A stretch of DNA of 64,000 nucleotides from Bacillus proteolyticus (GCF_001884065.1 NZ_MACH01000003.1:51503-115502), one strand, 5' to 3'. Shown: positions 1 to 9,441, counted from the first letter of the stretch. The notes: generated from the letters alone by a model not told the origin. Numbers and translations are program-made.

Positions 1-513
1 TTTTTACAGACATATTTTCTTGGTCAATATAATGTTGCAATTGCAATTGAAGCAGTAAATTATTTTCCTAGTGCACTGGATATAAAGACATACTTATTTG
101 GATTCCTCAGACCGCTATTTGGAATTGGAGCTGTTGTAAAGAACATTGATTTTTCTACAGTTGCTGATTTGTTTGATACAAGAATGTCTATGGGCTTAAA
201 TGGATGGAGAGGAGATCAAATTTTGCCAATGATTGGAGAAGGATATATGTTATTCGGCTTGATTTTAGCCCCTATTATATCAGTAATGACAGTCAGGTTA
301 GGCATATTTTTTGATTCATTATATTCTAAAAGTAAGAAGATAGAAATAGTTTTCATAGCTTCAATTGTTTCATTTTATTTGGCACAAGGTATGATCTTAA
401 ATTCAACAATCATATTAAATATGTTGTCCTTTAGGTTAGCTATATACATGCCAGTGGTATATATAGCGTATGCAAGTATAAAGAAATATAATTCTAAAGG
501 ATACCACAAATAA
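1..513 (+). CDS. Wzy-type polysaccharide polymerase, C-terminal part (gene cut by window edge)
   Basis: The frame is open from base 1, so the start lies outside the window. About 170 residues are visible. They are very hydrophobic, with at least two or three membrane segments near the end, and a non-membrane stretch that includes PSALDIKTYLFGFLRPLFG. That layout is typical of the last loop and helices of O-antigen/capsule repeat-unit polymerases, which join lipid-linked repeat units at the outer face of the membrane. Family assignment rests mainly on hydropathy and on the neighbours (flippase, sugar-nucleotide enzymes), because these polymerases share little sequence. The TTG at 169 is internal, not a start. 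An unrelated multi-pass membrane protein cannot be excluded. Confidence 0.6.
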   Translation, partial: FLQTYFLGQYNVAIAIEAVNYFPSALDIKTYLFGFLRPLFGIGAVVKNIDFSTVADLFDTRMSMGLNGWRGDQILPMIGEGYMLFGLILAPIISVMTVRLGIFFDSLYSKSKKIEIVFIASIVSFYLAQGMILNSTIILNMLSFRLAIYMPVVYIAYASIKKYNSKGYHK

Positions 514-546
514 TTTAAAAAGAAGAGAATCTAATGTAAGGAATGA

Positions 547-1461
547 ATGGTAATGGCATTTAAAAAGATATGTAAAATAGCGAAAAATCCCCAAATGATT
601 ATTTCCCGTTTAATGAACTTAAAAATGTTCAATAATTACCCGGATGATAAATTTTTGGAGACTAAATTTTGGCTAAGAACGGGAAAAAAATTAGATTTAA
701 AAAAACCAATGACATTTAATGAAAAATTGCAATGGTTAAAACTTTATGATAGGAATCCAGAATATACACAACTTGTGGATAAGTTGGAAGTCAGAAAATA
801 TATAGAGAAAACTATAGGAAAGGAGTACCTTATTCCATTATTAGGAGAGTGGGATAAGTTTGAGGACATTGATTTTAATCTGTTACCTGATCAATTTGTA
901 CTAAAGTGTACGCATGATTCGGGTGGGTTAATTGTGTGTGAAGATAAGGGTGCTTTAAACTTAAAAAGGGCCAAAAAGAAAATTAACAGAAGCTTAAAAA
1001 GAAACTTTTATTATCATGGTAGAGAATGGCCGTATAAGAATGTAAAGCCTCGCATTATTTGTGAAAAGTTTATGGTAGATGAATCGGGAATCGAATTAAA
1101 GGACTATAAAATATTTTGTTTTTTAGGAGAACCCAAAATAATACAGGTAGATTATAATCGCTTCGAGGGTCATAAAAGAAATTTATATGATGTTGATTGG
1201 AATTACGTATCATCATCTATTAAACATCCAACAGATCCTGCAAGGTTAATTGAAAAACCAGAGAAATTAGAAGAAATGCTTCAATTAGCTAGAATGTTAT
1301 CAAAAGAATACTATCATGTTAGAGTGGATTTTTATTCTATTAAAGATAAGATATATTTTGGCGAAATGACTTTCTATCATGGTAGTGGATACGAAAAGTT
1401 TGAACCCGAGGAATTTGGTTATAAGATGGGCAGTTGGTTGCAATTGCCGACTGATAAATAA
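547..1461 (+). CDS. TupA-like ATP-grasp protein of the polysaccharide cluster
   Basis: A soluble protein of 304 residues with the hallmarks of the TupA-like ATP-grasp family: an N-terminal PMTFNEKLQWLKLYDR block, then KCTHDSGG and a C-terminal YHVRVDFYSIKDKIYFGEMTF block resembling the metal- and ATP-binding end of ATP-grasp enzymes. Related proteins sit in capsule, teichuronopeptide and exopolysaccharide clusters and probably attach an amino acid or similar group to a glycan; the substrate here is unknown. AAGGAA at 538-543 lies 3 bases before the ATG at 547 but 9 bases before the in-frame ATG at 553, so translation may begin at 553. It follows the polymerase by 33 bases and is probably co-transcribed with it. 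Confidence 0.75.
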   Translation: MVMAFKKICKIAKNPQMIISRLMNLKMFNNYPDDKFLETKFWLRTGKKLDLKKPMTFNEKLQWLKLYDRNPEYTQLVDKLEVRKYIEKTIGKEYLIPLLGEWDKFEDIDFNLLPDQFVLKCTHDSGGLIVCEDKGALNLKRAKKKINRSLKRNFYYHGREWPYKNVKPRIICEKFMVDESGIELKDYKIFCFLGEPKIIQVDYNRFEGHKRNLYDVDWNYVSSSIKHPTDPARLIEKPEKLEEMLQLARMLSKEYYHVRVDFYSIKDKIYFGEMTFYHGSGYEKFEPEEFGYKMGSWLQLPTDK

Positions 1462-1558
1462 AGAATGGTTAAAAAACAATAAATATATAAAATTCCATAG
1501 AACATAATGATATTAGTTCGTTCAAAGTAATTTTTTTGAGATAAAAAGGAGTCATAAG

Positions 1559-3016
1559 ATGGAGCAAGAGAATCTAAGAGGTAAGGTTTTAAAAGCGACT
1601 CGATGGGCATCTATTACTGAAATAGCTGCTAAAATAGTTATTCCTGTTACTAATTTAATTTTGGCTAGAATTCTTTCTCCAGAAGCTTTTGGTGTTATAG
1701 CAACTATCACTATGATTATAAGTTTTGCAGATATGTTTACTGATGCGGGTTTTCAAAAATATCTAGTCCAATATGAATTCAAGAACGATAAGGAAAAATA
1801 CAAAAGTGCTAACGTGGCATTTTGGACAAATTTTGGAATATCGCTTATTCTTTGGGGCATAATTGGAATTTCTTCAGATCAAATTGCAATTTTAGTTGGA
1901 AACCCTGGATTAGGACTGGTAATAGCTATTGCATGCGTTCAGTTGCCGATATCTTCATTTTCTAGTATACAGATGGCTTTATTTAGACGTGAATTTGATT
2001 TTAAGACCTTATTTTATGTACGTTTGATGTCAGTTAGTGTTCCTTTTGTTGTTACTATCCCACTTGCTTTAATTGGAATGAGTTACTGGTCACTAATTAT
2101 TGGAACAATTTGTGGTCAAATTGTAAATGCGCTTATATTGAATATTAAATCAAAATGGAGGCCGCAGCTTTTTTACGACATTAAAGTATTAAAAGTCATG
2201 CTGTCTTTTAGTATTTGGTCGTTAATAGAAGCTATTTCAATTTGGCTTACAATCTGGATAGATGCATTTATAGTAGGAAGTTTATTTAATGAATATTTAC
2301 TTGGTCTATATAAAACGTCTACAACGATGGTTAGTGCTTTTCTGGCTGTAATTACATCTGCTACTACTCCTATACTTTTTTCTACTTTATCGCGCTTACA
2401 GGATGATAACGATAGATTTAATCGAACATTTTTTAAGATGCAGCGAGCGATTTCAATTTTAGTTTTTCCTTTAGGGATAGGTGTATATCTATTTAGTGAT
2501 TTAGCAGTAAAAATCCTTTTAGGAAATCAATGGATTGATGCTAGTAAAATAATTGCTATTTGGGCATTAACAAGTGCAATACAAATAGTGCTTGGACATT
2601 ATTGCAGTGAAATATATAGAGCGAAAGGAAGGCCTAAATTATCATTTTTAGCTCAAATTTTTCATTTAATAGTACTCGTTCCAGTATGTATTATAAGTGG
2701 AAAATATGGATTTTGGGCATTTGTGTATGCTAGATCATTAATTAGAATAGAGGCAATTGCAGTACATTTCTTAGTGCTGAAGTTTTTTGTAGGTTTTCCG
2801 GTAATGAGAATGATAAATAATGTCTTACCTACTTTAACCTCAGCGATAATCATGGGTCTGCTAGGGTATGTACTTCAACTATTAAACGATGGTATAACAT
2901 GGGATGTTATAACGATTTTTATTTGTATAGTGTTCTATTTTGGCCTGCTTTATATACTTCCGAACATGAAAAAAGATATGATGTATATATTAAAGATGTT
3001 TAAGCTTAAATCATAG
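1559..3016 (+). CDS. Wzx/MOP-superfamily polysaccharide flippase
   Basis: A polytopic membrane protein of 485 residues, the usual length for Wzx-type flippases, with about 12 to 14 predicted helices. The N-terminus (ATRWASITEIAAKIVIPVTN followed by LARILSPEAFGVIA) matches the WzxC-like branch of the polysaccharide exporter family. The role inferred is moving undecaprenyl-linked repeat units from the inner to the outer membrane leaflet for the polymerase encoded upstream. AAGGAG lies 7 to 8 bases before the ATG. Its A+T content is high, as in the two preceding genes and higher than from ugd onward, which is common for strain-variable glycan genes. Confidence 0.85.
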   Translation: MEQENLRGKVLKATRWASITEIAAKIVIPVTNLILARILSPEAFGVIATITMIISFADMFTDAGFQKYLVQYEFKNDKEKYKSANVAFWTNFGISLILWGIIGISSDQIAILVGNPGLGLVIAIACVQLPISSFSSIQMALFRREFDFKTLFYVRLMSVSVPFVVTIPLALIGMSYWSLIIGTICGQIVNALILNIKSKWRPQLFYDIKVLKVMLSFSIWSLIEAISIWLTIWIDAFIVGSLFNEYLLGLYKTSTTMVSAFLAVITSATTPILFSTLSRLQDDNDRFNRTFFKMQRAISILVFPLGIGVYLFSDLAVKILLGNQWIDASKIIAIWALTSAIQIVLGHYCSEIYRAKGRPKLSFLAQIFHLIVLVPVCIISGKYGFWAFVYARSLIRIEAIAVHFLVLKFFVGFPVMRMINNVLPTLTSAIIMGLLGYVLQLLNDGITWDVITIFICIVFYFGLLYILPNMKKDMMYILKMFKLKS

Positions 3017-3229
3017 AAGGACGTAGTTTTTATAAAATATACTTTGCGATTTTTAGAATAGAATGTTGTTTAATAGAAACTTTAGGGACTTAGAAGTTGA
3101 GAATATGCTGAAAATGAAAATCATGTTAATTGGTTCTGGGTATATAAACTATTTGTTTTTATGTGTATATGATATAAAAAGTTATATTTTACGATTCGAG
3201 CATTAAAAAAAGTAGAAGGAGTATCGAGT

Positions 3230-4603
3230 ATGTTTAAAATAGCGGTAGCAGGAACAGGATATGTTGGTCTAGTAGCAGGTGTATGTTTTGCAGAAGTCGG
3301 ACATCAAGTAACTTGCGTTGATATCGATGAAAAAAAAGTAGAATTAATGAAATCTGGAGTTTCACCAATTTATGAAGCTGATTTAGAGGAGCTAATGCAG
3401 AAAAATTATGCAGCTGGGAGAATTAATTATACAACAGATTACCAGTCAGCGTACAAAGATGCTGATGCAATTTTTATTGGGGTAGGGACTCCAGAACAAG
3501 CAGATGGTTCTGCAAACCTTTCATATATTGCAACTGTTGCAAAACAAATTGCTGAAAGTGTAGAAAAAGATTGTCTTGTTGTTGTAAAATCAACTGTTCC
3601 AATTGGGACAAATGATAAAGTTGAACAGTTTATTCAGGACTTTTTAGTTAATGATGTAAAAGTAGAAGTAGCATCCAACCCAGAGTTTTTAGCTCAAGGT
3701 TCGGCTGTTCACGATACGTTATATGCAGAGAGAATAATTATTGGTACAGAAAGTAAATGGGCTGAGGAAGTATTAATGAATATTTATAAGCCGTTTCACT
3801 TACCCATCGTTTCAGTGAATAGAAGATCAGCTGAAATGATTAAGTATGCCTCTAATGATTTTCTTGCTCTTAAAATTTCTTACATGAATGATATTGCAAA
3901 TCTTTGTGAGTTGGTCGGGGCAGATATTCAAGATGTTGCAAAAGGTATGAGCTTTGATGAGCGTATTGGAAGTAAGTTCTTAAATGCAGGTATTGGATTT
4001 GGCGGATCATGCTTCCCTAAAGATACTAAAGCATTAGAGTATTTAGCGAGACAAAATGGTTACGAATTAAAAACGGTAAAAGCCGCTATCGATGTAAATA
4101 ATGATCAAAAGACTTTATTATACAAAAAGGCGAGCCAAAGGTTAATTACTTTTAACGGTCTTAAAGTAGCGGTGTTAGGGTTGACATTTAAACCAGGTAC
4201 AGATGACTTAAGAGAAGCTGCATCTCTTGAAAATATTCCTCTACTGTTAGAGCAAGGCGCAGATATTTATGCATTTGATCCAGTAGGTGCGAATAACTTT
4301 GCTAAAGTGTATCCAGAGGGGAAAAATAAGAACGGTAATATCACATACGCTACGGATATTGAACAAGCTTTAGAAGGTGCAAACGTCTGCTTTATTTTCA
4401 CAGAATGGGAAGAAGTGAAGGCATTAACTCCAGAAATTTATAAAACATTAATGCGAACACCTCTAATTTATGATGGTAGAAACATTTATGATGTGCAAGC
4501 AATGCAGGAAGCAGGCATAGAATATCATTCTATTGGTAGAAAATCAACAAGTAGAGATCGCATGAAGGAGTTGAATAACAGTGATTTACAAGCCTCTAGA
4601 TAA
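3230..4603 (+). CDS. ugd: UDP-glucose 6-dehydrogenase
   Basis: A 457-residue cytosolic enzyme that oxidises UDP-glucose to UDP-glucuronate with two NAD+. The Rossmann motif GTGYVGLVAG is at residues 8-17. The catalytic cysteine is C261 in GFGGSCFPKDT. The C-terminal UDP-binding domain contains GLTFKPGTDDLREA. AGAAGGAG precedes the ATG. A gap of 213 bases from the flippase gene could hold a promoter. The last 23 bases overlap the next gene, a UDP-glucuronate-epimerase-like protein, so the two are probably translationally coupled and act in sequence. B. subtilis TuaD and YwqF are the same family. Confidence 0.95.
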   Translation: MFKIAVAGTGYVGLVAGVCFAEVGHQVTCVDIDEKKVELMKSGVSPIYEADLEELMQKNYAAGRINYTTDYQSAYKDADAIFIGVGTPEQADGSANLSYIATVAKQIAESVEKDCLVVVKSTVPIGTNDKVEQFIQDFLVNDVKVEVASNPEFLAQGSAVHDTLYAERIIIGTESKWAEEVLMNIYKPFHLPIVSVNRRSAEMIKYASNDFLALKISYMNDIANLCELVGADIQDVAKGMSFDERIGSKFLNAGIGFGGSCFPKDTKALEYLARQNGYELKTVKAAIDVNNDQKTLLYKKASQRLITFNGLKVAVLGLTFKPGTDDLREAASLENIPLLLEQGADIYAFDPVGANNFAKVYPEGKNKNGNITYATDIEQALEGANVCFIFTEWEEVKALTPEIYKTLMRTPLIYDGRNIYDVQAMQEAGIEYHSIGRKSTSRDRMKELNNSDLQASR

Positions 4604-5606
4604 AAATAAAATATACCTTATTACTGGAGCCGCTGGTTTTGTAGGATACTTCTTATCTAAAAAATTACTAGAGCAAGATTGCAAAGTAATAGGTGTTGAT
4701 AATATAAATGATTATTATGATGTGAATCTTAAATATGCTCGTTTGGAGCAACTTAAGCCATATGAGAAATTTACCTTCATTAAAGGGGATATTTCTGATA
4801 AGGATATGATTACTAAGATCTTTGAAGAGTACAAGCCAAATATTGTAGTGAATTTAGCTGCACAAGCTGGTGTGAGATATTCAATTGAAAATCCAGATGT
4901 ATATATTCAAAGTAATATTATTGGTTTTTATAATGTTCTCGAAGCATGTAGACATTACCTAGTTGATCATCTTGTATATGCATCATCTAGTTCTGTGTAT
5001 GGAGCAAATAAAAAGGTTCCTTTTGAGGAAACAGATTTTGTAGATAACCCAGTATCACTTTACGCATCTACTAAGAAATCAAATGAACTAATGGCCCATA
5101 CGTATAGTCATTTGTATAAGATTCCTGCTACTGGGCTTCGCTTCTTTACGGTGTATGGTCCAATGGGACGTCCAGATATGGCTTACTTTGGTTTTACTGA
5201 TAAGTATTTTGCTGGTGATTCAATCAAAATATTTAATAACGGTGATTTTGAAAATGACCTATATCGTGATTTTACTTATATAGATGATATCATTGAAGGA
5301 ATCCAACGTCTTTTGAGTAATCCACCTAAAGGTGATGTTGAACATAAAGTATTCAATATTGGAAATAATAATCCTGAAAAACTAATGGTGTTTATCGAAA
5401 CATTAGAGAAAGCACTAGGTAAAGCTTTAGGAAGAGAAGTTGCATTTGAAAAGGTATTTGAGCCTATCAAACCAGGAGATGTACCAGCTACTTACGCATC
5501 AACTGATTTATTACAGAAGGCTGTAGATTTTAAACCTGAAACTTCTATAGAAAAAGGCTTACAGGAGTTCGCCAATTGGTATGTAGAGTATTATAAAGTG
5601 AAATAA
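4581..5606 (+). CDS. UDP-glucuronate 4-epimerase-like SDR enzyme
   Basis: An extended short-chain dehydrogenase of 341 residues. It has the NAD-binding GAAGFVGYFLSKKL near the N-terminus, the serine-rich YASSSSVYG motif, and the catalytic pair Y161/K165 in YASTKKSNE. RFFTVYGPMGRPDMA is typical of the UDP-glucuronate 4-epimerase branch (Cap1J/LpsL-like) rather than GalE. It should convert UDP-glucuronate from the preceding enzyme into UDP-galacturonate. The start is a GTG inside the end of ugd; AAGGAG at 4564-4569 lies 11 bases upstream. The specificity is inferred from family features and position; another uronic-acid epimerisation is possible. Confidence 0.85.
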   Translation: MIYKPLDKNKIYLITGAAGFVGYFLSKKLLEQDCKVIGVDNINDYYDVNLKYARLEQLKPYEKFTFIKGDISDKDMITKIFEEYKPNIVVNLAAQAGVRYSIENPDVYIQSNIIGFYNVLEACRHYLVDHLVYASSSSVYGANKKVPFEETDFVDNPVSLYASTKKSNELMAHTYSHLYKIPATGLRFFTVYGPMGRPDMAYFGFTDKYFAGDSIKIFNNGDFENDLYRDFTYIDDIIEGIQRLLSNPPKGDVEHKVFNIGNNNPEKLMVFIETLEKALGKALGREVAFEKVFEPIKPGDVPATYASTDLLQKAVDFKPETSIEKGLQEFANWYVEYYKVK

Positions 5607-5777
5607 TATTGATTATGCTTTTGGGAAAGAAAAATCCATCAACGGTTTAGGTTACTTAAGATAGAATATACTTTGATATACTGGCTATAGAATGTCATTC
5701 TTAGTATAAGAGACTAAATGGATACTTTTATTATCTGGATATTTATTCAGAATGATGGAAAGAAGAGGTCTATAATA

Positions 5778-6683
5778 ATGAAAAAGAAAATCCTACTATG
5801 GATATTAGGAATCATAGGAGTATTAATTATAGGTGGAGGAGTCTACGCTTATAATATATATTCTTCTGTTTCAAAAACATTAGATGAAGTTCATAAACCT
5901 TTAAAGCGTGATCAAAATAATAAACAAGAAGAAAAAATCAATAAATCTGAACCTGTTTCAATCCTATTACTAGGTGCAGATGAACGCGGTGAAGATAAAG
6001 GACGTTCTGACTCTTTAATGGTTATTACTTTAAACCCGAAGAACAATTCTATGAAGACGTTAAGTATCCCTCGTGATACGTATACGGAAATTGTCGGTAA
6101 AGGAAAAAGTGATAAAATTAACCACGCTTATGCGTTTGGTGGAGTAGATATGTCTGTCGCAACGGTCGAAAAATTCTTAGGTGTGCCTATCAATTACTAC
6201 ATAGAAGTTAATATGGAAGGATTTAAGGATATTGTTGATGCTGTGGGCGGTGTTGATGTAAATAATGATTTAGAATTCTCTCTTGAAGGAAAGCACTTCC
6301 AAAAAGGGAATATTCATTTAACAGGTGATCAAGCTTTAGCGTATACTCGTATGCGTAAAGAAGATCCACGTGGTGACTTCGGTCGTCAAATGCGTCAACG
6401 CCAAGTGATGCAAGCAGTTATTAAAAAAGGTGCGAACTTATCTTCTTTAGCAAATTATGGAGATGTACTTACAGCAATCCAAAAGAACGTGAAAACAAAC
6501 TTAACACAGGATCAAATGTTTGATATGCAAAAGAATTATAAGAATTGCTTGCAAAATAGTGAAGATATTCAAATCCCAGGTGACGGACATAAAGCAGCTG
6601 ACGGTATTTGGTATTACTATGTTCCAGACGCAGCGAAGCAAGATTTAACAAATAAATTAAAAGCAAATCTTGAGCTAAAATAA
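5778..6683 (+). CDS. LytR-CpsA-Psr (LCP) family glycopolymer ligase
   Basis: About 301 residues: a short cytoplasmic N-terminus (MKKK), one membrane helix, then an extracellular LCP domain. Family landmarks are SILLLGADERG, the following SDSLMV, LSIPRDTY, KINHAYAFGG and an arginine-rich GRQMRQRQ segment. LCP enzymes transfer undecaprenyl-linked glycopolymers (capsule, teichoic acid) to peptidoglycan. Placement just after the sugar-nucleotide genes suggests it attaches the polysaccharide made by this cluster. An in-frame ATG at 5718 would add 20 residues, but the purine-rich AGAAGAGG just upstream of 5778 and the normal MKKK anchor start favour 5778. A strong terminator follows. Confidence 0.92.
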   Translation: MKKKILLWILGIIGVLIIGGGVYAYNIYSSVSKTLDEVHKPLKRDQNNKQEEKINKSEPVSILLLGADERGEDKGRSDSLMVITLNPKNNSMKTLSIPRDTYTEIVGKGKSDKINHAYAFGGVDMSVATVEKFLGVPINYYIEVNMEGFKDIVDAVGGVDVNNDLEFSLEGKHFQKGNIHLTGDQALAYTRMRKEDPRGDFGRQMRQRQVMQAVIKKGANLSSLANYGDVLTAIQKNVKTNLTQDQMFDMQKNYKNCLQNSEDIQIPGDGHKAADGIWYYYVPDAAKQDLTNKLKANLELK

Positions 6684-6697
6684 GTAATAATACGGAT

Positions 6698-6735
6698 AAA
6701 CCCAACTCTTTTGGAAAGAGTTGGGTTTATTTTTA
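6698..6735 (+). terminator. Rho-independent terminator after the LCP gene
   Basis: A 14-base perfect stem (AAACCCAACTCTTT with AAAGAGTTGGGTTT), a three-base loop and a T-rich tail. It separates the LCP gene from the SGNH-like gene. Confidence 0.9.
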
Positions 6736-6778
6736 TATTAGTATTATATGATGTAAGACTATTAGACGAAGTGAATCG

Positions 6779-7582
6779 ATGAGCAAGAAAGCAATAACGG
6801 TCCTTGTTATGTTAGTATTGTTTGTAGCTGCTATTGTAAATGATAAGATACACTGGAGTAAGAAAGTTGCGAATGCAACAGCACAAACAAATGAGGTAAA
6901 AACGACAAAGACTAAAGTAGAGAACAATAAGACGAACAAAGAAGAGAAACAAGATGCAAAGGTATCTTTTAATGAAGCATACGCAAAGAATTTACCAGAT
7001 GCAGTGAAAGAGAAGTTAAAGAAAGCTGCTGAAGATAAAAAGGCAGTGAATCTTGTTATTGTTGGTGATGAGGCTTCTTCACCTGCAAAAGACGCTTGGT
7101 TATCTAAGTTTGTATCTAACTTGGATGCAAGTTACGGTAAAGGTTTATGGAATGTGACGGTTAAGGAATATAAGAATGAAAGCACCGAGGAGCTAATTGC
7201 AAATAAACGTGCTCAAGATATTGGGAAAGCAAAACCAGATGTTATTTTATTTGAAGCACCGTTCATTACAGACAATAATAAAAGGGGTAATGGAAACTCT
7301 GTTGTTAATACGCAAAAGTTTGTTGGAGAACTTTCGAGCAGTGCGAAAGATGCTACGATTATGATTCAACCACCAAACCCAGTATATGGTGCGGAAAATT
7401 ATCCGAAAGCAGTTCAAGCATTAAAGCAAAATGGTTATGCATATGTTGACCATTGGGAAGCATGGCCAAATGCAACTACGAAAGAGATTTTACCGTATTT
7501 ACAAGAGGAATTCAGTTTCCCAAATGCTAAAGGATATGACGTTTGGGCGCAATATGTGACAAATTATTTTGTAGCTAAGTAA
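6779..7582 (+). CDS. SGNH-hydrolase-like membrane-anchored protein lacking canonical catalytic residues
   Basis: A 267-residue protein with an N-terminal membrane anchor (residues about 5-20), a charged low-complexity linker rich in Lys, Thr and Asn (about 30-65), and an extracellular SGNH-like domain. Recognisable blocks are VNLVIVGDEASS (block I), KPDVILFEAP (before block III) and FPNAKGYDVWAQYV (block V). The usual GDS serine is replaced by Glu, the GxND motif is not evident, and the His of the DxxHP block is Phe. SGNH proteins in glycan clusters usually add or remove acetyl groups; this one may be inactive, a binding protein, or a divergent enzyme. The ribosome binding site is weak. Confidence 0.75.
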   Translation: MSKKAITVLVMLVLFVAAIVNDKIHWSKKVANATAQTNEVKTTKTKVENNKTNKEEKQDAKVSFNEAYAKNLPDAVKEKLKKAAEDKKAVNLVIVGDEASSPAKDAWLSKFVSNLDASYGKGLWNVTVKEYKNESTEELIANKRAQDIGKAKPDVILFEAPFITDNNKRGNGNSVVNTQKFVGELSSSAKDATIMIQPPNPVYGAENYPKAVQALKQNGYAYVDHWEAWPNATTKEILPYLQEEFSFPNAKGYDVWAQYVTNYFVAK

Positions 7583-7595
7583 TTTGTTTATGTAA

Positions 7596-7625
7596 AAGGT
7601 ATGCGATTAATCGCATACCCTTTAT
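7596..7625 (+). terminator. Hairpin after the SGNH-like gene
   Basis: GGTATGCGA (7598-7606) pairs with TCGCATACC (7611-7619) around a TTAA loop. The following tail is only weakly T-rich, so termination may be partial. Confidence 0.6.
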
Positions 7626-7656
7626 ATTAGGGAGATAATATGTAGGAGGAAGAAAG

Positions 7657-8649
7657 ATGAATTCAATTTTAATCTGCGGTGGAGCTGGTTACATCGGTTC
7701 TCACGCTGTAAAAAAATTAATAGATGAAGGCCTATCTGTGGTAGTAGTAGATAACTTACAAACTGGTCATGAAGATGCAATTAAGGAAGGTGCAAAATTT
7801 TATAATGGTGACCTTCGTGATAAAGCATTTTTAAGAGATGTTTTTAAACAAGAAAGTATCGAGGCGGTTATGCATTTTGCAGCAGATTCCTTAGTGGGAG
7901 TTAGTATGGAGAAGCCTCTTCAATATTATAATAACAATGTTTATGGTGCACTTTGCTTGCTAGAAGTAATGGATGAGTTTAAAGTAGATAAGTTTATTCT
8001 CTCTTCTACTGCGGCGACTTATGGTGAAGTAGATGTAGATCTTATTACTGAGAAAACGATGACGAATCCGACGAATACATACGGAGAGACGAAGCTAGCA
8101 ATTGAGAAGATGCTTCATTGGTATAGCCAAGCTTCTAATTTGAGATATAAGATTTTTAGATATTTTAATGTGGCTGGTGCAACCCCAAGTGGTATTATTG
8201 GGGAAGATCACCGTCCAGAGACACATTTAATTCCCCTTGTTTTACAAGTGGCATTAGGTCAACGTGAGAGGATTATGATGTTTGGTGATGATTATAATAC
8301 ACCAGATGGTACTTGTATTCGCGATTATATTCATGTGGAAGATTTAGTAGCAGCCCATTTCCTTGGTCTGAAAGATTTACAAAACGGCGGGGAAAGTGAT
8401 TTCTATAACTTAGGAAATGGTAATGGCTTTAGTGTAAAGGAAATTGTTGAAGCTGTTCGTGAAGTTACGAATCATGAAATCCCAGCAGAAGTAGCACCAA
8501 GAAGAACGGGAGATCCTGCACGTCTAGTTGCTTCTTCACAAAAGGCGAAAGAGAAATTAGGATGGAATCCACAGTATGTAGAGGTTAAAACAATTATTGA
8601 ACACGCTTGGAATTGGCATCAGAAGAAACCTCATGGCTATGAGAAGTAA
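7657..8649 (+). CDS. galE: UDP-glucose 4-epimerase
   Basis: A 330-residue SDR enzyme interconverting UDP-glucose and UDP-galactose (and perhaps the N-acetyl forms). It shows GGAGYIGSHAVKKL at the N-terminus, MHFAADSLVGVS, the STAATYG serine/threonine segment, and the catalytic Y142/K146 in YGETKLAIE. YFNVAGA and RDYIHVEDL are typical GalE blocks. The ATG has a strong GGAGGAAG site. Lying at the end of the capsule cluster, it probably supplies UDP-galactose for glycan synthesis. No other gal genes are adjacent. Confidence 0.95.
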   Translation: MNSILICGGAGYIGSHAVKKLIDEGLSVVVVDNLQTGHEDAIKEGAKFYNGDLRDKAFLRDVFKQESIEAVMHFAADSLVGVSMEKPLQYYNNNVYGALCLLEVMDEFKVDKFILSSTAATYGEVDVDLITEKTMTNPTNTYGETKLAIEKMLHWYSQASNLRYKIFRYFNVAGATPSGIIGEDHRPETHLIPLVLQVALGQRERIMMFGDDYNTPDGTCIRDYIHVEDLVAAHFLGLKDLQNGGESDFYNLGNGNGFSVKEIVEAVREVTNHEIPAEVAPRRTGDPARLVASSQKAKEKLGWNPQYVEVKTIIEHAWNWHQKKPHGYEK

Positions 8650-8663
8650 GTAGAAATGGAAAA

Positions 8664-8712
8664 GCGAGGGTATCGTCGTTCAACATATGTTCGACAATAC
8701 CCTCTCTTTTTC
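8664..8712 (+). terminator. Terminator after galE
   Basis: A long imperfect hairpin: GAGGGTATCGTCGTTCAACA pairs with TGTTCGACAATACCCTC, followed by TCTTTTTCT. It marks the end of the capsule cluster. Confidence 0.85.
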
Positions 8713-8769
8713 TGTATGATTTTTGCTATACTAAACTGTACTATAATACGGGATGGAAGGAGGATGATG

Positions 8770-9441
8770 ATGAAAATACTTGTAGTTGATGATGAATCGA
8801 GTATCCGCAATTTAATTCGGATGCAGTTAGAGATGGAAGGATATGAAGTATTGACGGCAGCTGATGGGAGAGAAGCTTTAGAGAGATGGAATGAGCAGCC
8901 GGATGTACTCATTTTAGATGTGATGCTTCCTGATACGGATGGGTATGAGTTATTACGTTTATTCCGAGAGAAGGATCGTGATATCCCAGTGCTTATGCTG
9001 ACAGCAAAGAGTCAGATGAATGATAAATTGCTTGGCTTGCAGCTTGGTGCGGACGATTATGTGACGAAGCCTTTTAATTATGCGGAGCTTATTCTTCGTG
9101 TGAAAAATATGAGTCGGCGTGTGAGGAAGGAGGAAGTGTCTTCTACTCATGAGGTGATCCGAGCAGGGGAATTGGTAATTTGTCCAAAGGAAAGAAAGGT
9201 ACATGTGAGTGGGCAAGAAATTCAGTTAACGTATCGAGAGTTTAATTTATGTCAGTTGTTTGTTTCGAATCCTCAGCGTGTGTTCATGAGAGATGAGTTG
9301 CTTGAGAAAGTATGGGGATTTGAGTATATCGGAAATACGAGAGCGGTTGATATTATGGTGCAAAGACTTCGAAAGAAACTCGGGAATAGTGGGGAGCATA
9401 TTAAGACGATTTATGGTGTTGGATATAAGCTTGATTGCTAA
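8770..9441 (+). CDS. OmpR/PhoB-family response regulator
   Basis: A 223-residue regulator. The receiver domain has the acidic pair DD at 7-8, phosphoacceptor D50 in LILDVMLPD, and MLTAKS plus KPF. The C-terminal winged helix ends RAVDIMVQRLRKKLG and KTIYGVGYKLD. Three ATGs stand in a row (8764, 8767, 8770) right after GGAAGGAGG (8755-8763); only 8770 leaves a workable spacing of 6 bases, and it gives the canonical start MKILVVDDES. The partner kinase starts 11 bases downstream. The operon then encodes a binding lipoprotein and a PgtP-like transporter, so the target is probably this uptake system. Confidence 0.93.
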   Translation: MKILVVDDESSIRNLIRMQLEMEGYEVLTAADGREALERWNEQPDVLILDVMLPDTDGYELLRLFREKDRDIPVLMLTAKSQMNDKLLGLQLGADDYVTKPFNYAELILRVKNMSRRVRKEEVSSTHEVIRAGELVICPKERKVHVSGQEIQLTYREFNLCQLFVSNPQRVFMRDELLEKVWGFEYIGNTRAVDIMVQRLRKKLGNSGEHIKTIYGVGYKLDC

